Shown here: one piece after another, positions 22,279 through 23,345 of the stretch | Layout of the letters: every line of letters starts with the position of its first letter | Numbering within the stretch: position 1 is the stretch's first letter | Assembly (NCBI RefSeq): GCF_000331775.1 | Contig: NZ_CAPJ01000450.1 | Location: 1-23,345, forward strand | Direction of reading: 5' to 3' | Length of the DNA: 23,345 bases | Source of the DNA: Xanthomonas translucens pv. translucens DSM 18974 | GTDB taxonomy: Bacteria; Pseudomonadota; Gammaproteobacteria; Xanthomonadales; Xanthomonadaceae | Made by a program: the position numbers and the translations under genes | The notes under the pieces: model-generated | What the model saw: only the letters and a program-made list of their open reading frames with translations | Database searches by the model: none | What the model was told of the DNA's origin: nothing

Positions 22279-23345
22279 TCAGGTGCCGCGTGGCTTGGCA
22301 CGATGGCTGGCGGTGGCGGTCCACGGATCGTCCGGCCATGGGTGGCGGGGATAGCGGCCCTTCATTTCCTTCTTCACTTCCGGATAGGTGCTGGACCAGA
22401 AGTTGCGCAGGTCCTGGGTCACCTGCAGCGGACGCCCGCCGGGCGAGAGCAGGTGCAGCAGCAGCCGCACGCGGCCGTCGGCCACGCGCGGAGTGTCGGC
22501 CAGGCCGAACAGTTCCTGCAGCTTTACCGCCAGCACCGGCGGTTGCGGCTGGCCGGCGTGGTCGAGCGCGTAGTCGATGCGCCGCTCCATGCCCGAGGGT
22601 ACGGTGATCCGCGTCGGCGCGTGGCGTTCGACGGCCTGTCGCTGGTCCCACGGCAGTAGCGACTTCAGCGCCTCGCCGAGGTCGTCCTCACCGAGCGCAT
22701 CGAGCCGGGTCTTGCCGGCGAAGGCCGGGCGCAGCCAGCCGTCCAGGCCTTCCAGCAACGCCGCGTCGCCGAGATCGGGCAAGCCCAGCTCCGGCATCCA
22801 CGTGCGCAGGGCGACCACGCGTGCGCGCCACTGGCTCATCGGCTCGCTCCACGGCAGGGCCTGCAGGCCGAGTTCGCGCACCGCCTCGGTCAGCGCTGCT
22901 GCCGCATGCGCCGGATCGACGCGGCCGGCGGGGCGGCTGTCGAGTACGATGCGGTCGAAACGGGTTTCGCGCAGCGCGCTCAACGCGCGCCGCTCGGCGT
23001 CCCAGCGGACCACGTCCTGTTGCACGAAGCGCTGCGGGAAATCCGCGCGCAGCCGCGCTTCGTCCACCGGCGCGGCGCGCAGCAGCAGCGCGTCCTTGGC
23101 CTCGTAACGCAGTTCGGTGGCGACCAGCCACGGCTCGCCGCGCAGGTCGCTGTTGTCGAACAGGCGCGCGCTGCGGCCGTTGGCCAGCAGGTAGCGCAAC
23201 GGATCGGCAGGGTGCCGGGTGGCGATGCGGTCGGGGAAGGCGTGGGCCAGCAGGTCGCCGAGTTCGTGCGCTTCCACGCTGTCCGGCGCCATGGCGTCGC
23301 TGCGCAGGCGCCGCCGCCATTGTTTGGCCGCCGCGTCGATCGCGG
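22279..23345 (-). CDS. hrpB: ATP-dependent helicase HrpB, C-terminal part
   Basis: 355 codons remain, open through the right window edge; the full protein is usually a little over 800 residues, so the helicase core is outside. The visible part matches the C-terminal HrpB region: HELGDLLAHAFPDRIA, FDNSDLRGEPWLVATEL, then the HrpB C-terminal domain with LKSLLPWDQRQAVERHAPTRITVPSG, QELFGLADTPRVADGRVRLLLHLLSPGGRPLQVTQDLRNFW and the terminal YPEVKKEMKGRYPRHPWPDDP. The role of this DEAH-type putative RNA helicase is poorly defined; it is not the type III secretion HrpB of the same name. A Met at 23292 is internal. Confidence 0.95.
   Translation of the reverse strand, partial: AIDAAAKQWRRRLRSDAMAPDSVEAHELGDLLAHAFPDRIATRHPADPLRYLLANGRSARLFDNSDLRGEPWLVATELRYEAKDALLLRAAPVDEARLRADFPQRFVQQDVVRWDAERRALSALRETRFDRIVLDSRPAGRVDPAHAAAALTEAVRELGLQALPWSEPMSQWRARVVALRTWMPELGLPDLGDAALLEGLDGWLRPAFAGKTRLDALGEDDLGEALKSLLPWDQRQAVERHAPTRITVPSGMERRIDYALDHAGQPQPPVLAVKLQELFGLADTPRVADGRVRLLLHLLSPGGRPLQVTQDLRNFWSSTYPEVKKEMKGRYPRHPWPDDPWTATASHRAKPRGT

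Noticed and set aside
1..23345. tRNA, rRNA or insertion sequences
   Set aside because: No cloverleaf-like block with tRNA hallmarks, no rRNA segments and no transposase were recognised anywhere; subtle small RNAs cannot be excluded by reading.

Overview
The window is very GC-rich, gene-dense bacterial chromosome with strong G/C preference at third codon positions. Gene content points to Xanthomonadaceae, most likely Xanthomonas: a glyoxylate pair aceB-aceA, a cyclic-nucleotide-binding GGDEF gene next to a class III nucleotidyl cyclase (the arrangement I recall as XC_0249/XC_0250 of X. campestris), DUF2884 and DUF3182 proteins, GTAG-type REP repeats and GGGAATC-type heptad repeats. The assignment rests on recognition of these proteins, not on any search.

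Layout. 1-2913: 3' part of malate synthase and complete isocitrate lyase, closed by a strong terminator. 3132-8414: the most interesting block, holding a cNMP-binding diguanylate cyclase, a membrane-anchored nucleotidyl cyclase with a large C-terminal TPR region, a 113-residue putative modified peptide read from the opposite strand and overlapping the cyclase 3' end by 58 bp, and a divergently transcribed SagB-like FMN dehydrogenase. 8529-11789: minus-strand DUF2884, cupin and SulP transporter genes. 11790-12237: divergent regulatory region with a perfect 24-bp palindrome. 12238-15074: an uncharacterised small protein, a doubtful single-TM protein, and a DUF3182 (ATP-grasp-like) plus alpha/beta-hydrolase operon. 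15172-17586: small unknown genes, a secreted SnoaL/NTF2-like protein and a PcaD-like lactonase. 17661-19651: a translationally coupled aldo/keto reductase and medium-chain reductase pair. 19828-21336: an exported SAM-methyltransferase-like protein and the pseudouridine synthase RluE. 21356-21727: REP cluster and bidirectional terminator. 21774-23345: a small membrane protein and the C-terminal part of helicase HrpB.

How the genes may work together. AceB and AceA form the glyoxylate shunt. In the central block, the cyclase is expected to make a cyclic nucleotide (cGMP in the X. campestris homologue, from memory), which the upstream protein binds to tune c-di-GMP synthesis. The peptide and the dehydrogenase look like a ribosomal-peptide maturation pair belonging to the TIGR04509/04510/04511 trio I recall, in which the cyclase is itself a member. 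The locus may therefore connect a modified peptide to cGMP and c-di-GMP signalling. The gene content is visible in the sequence; the functional link is inference.
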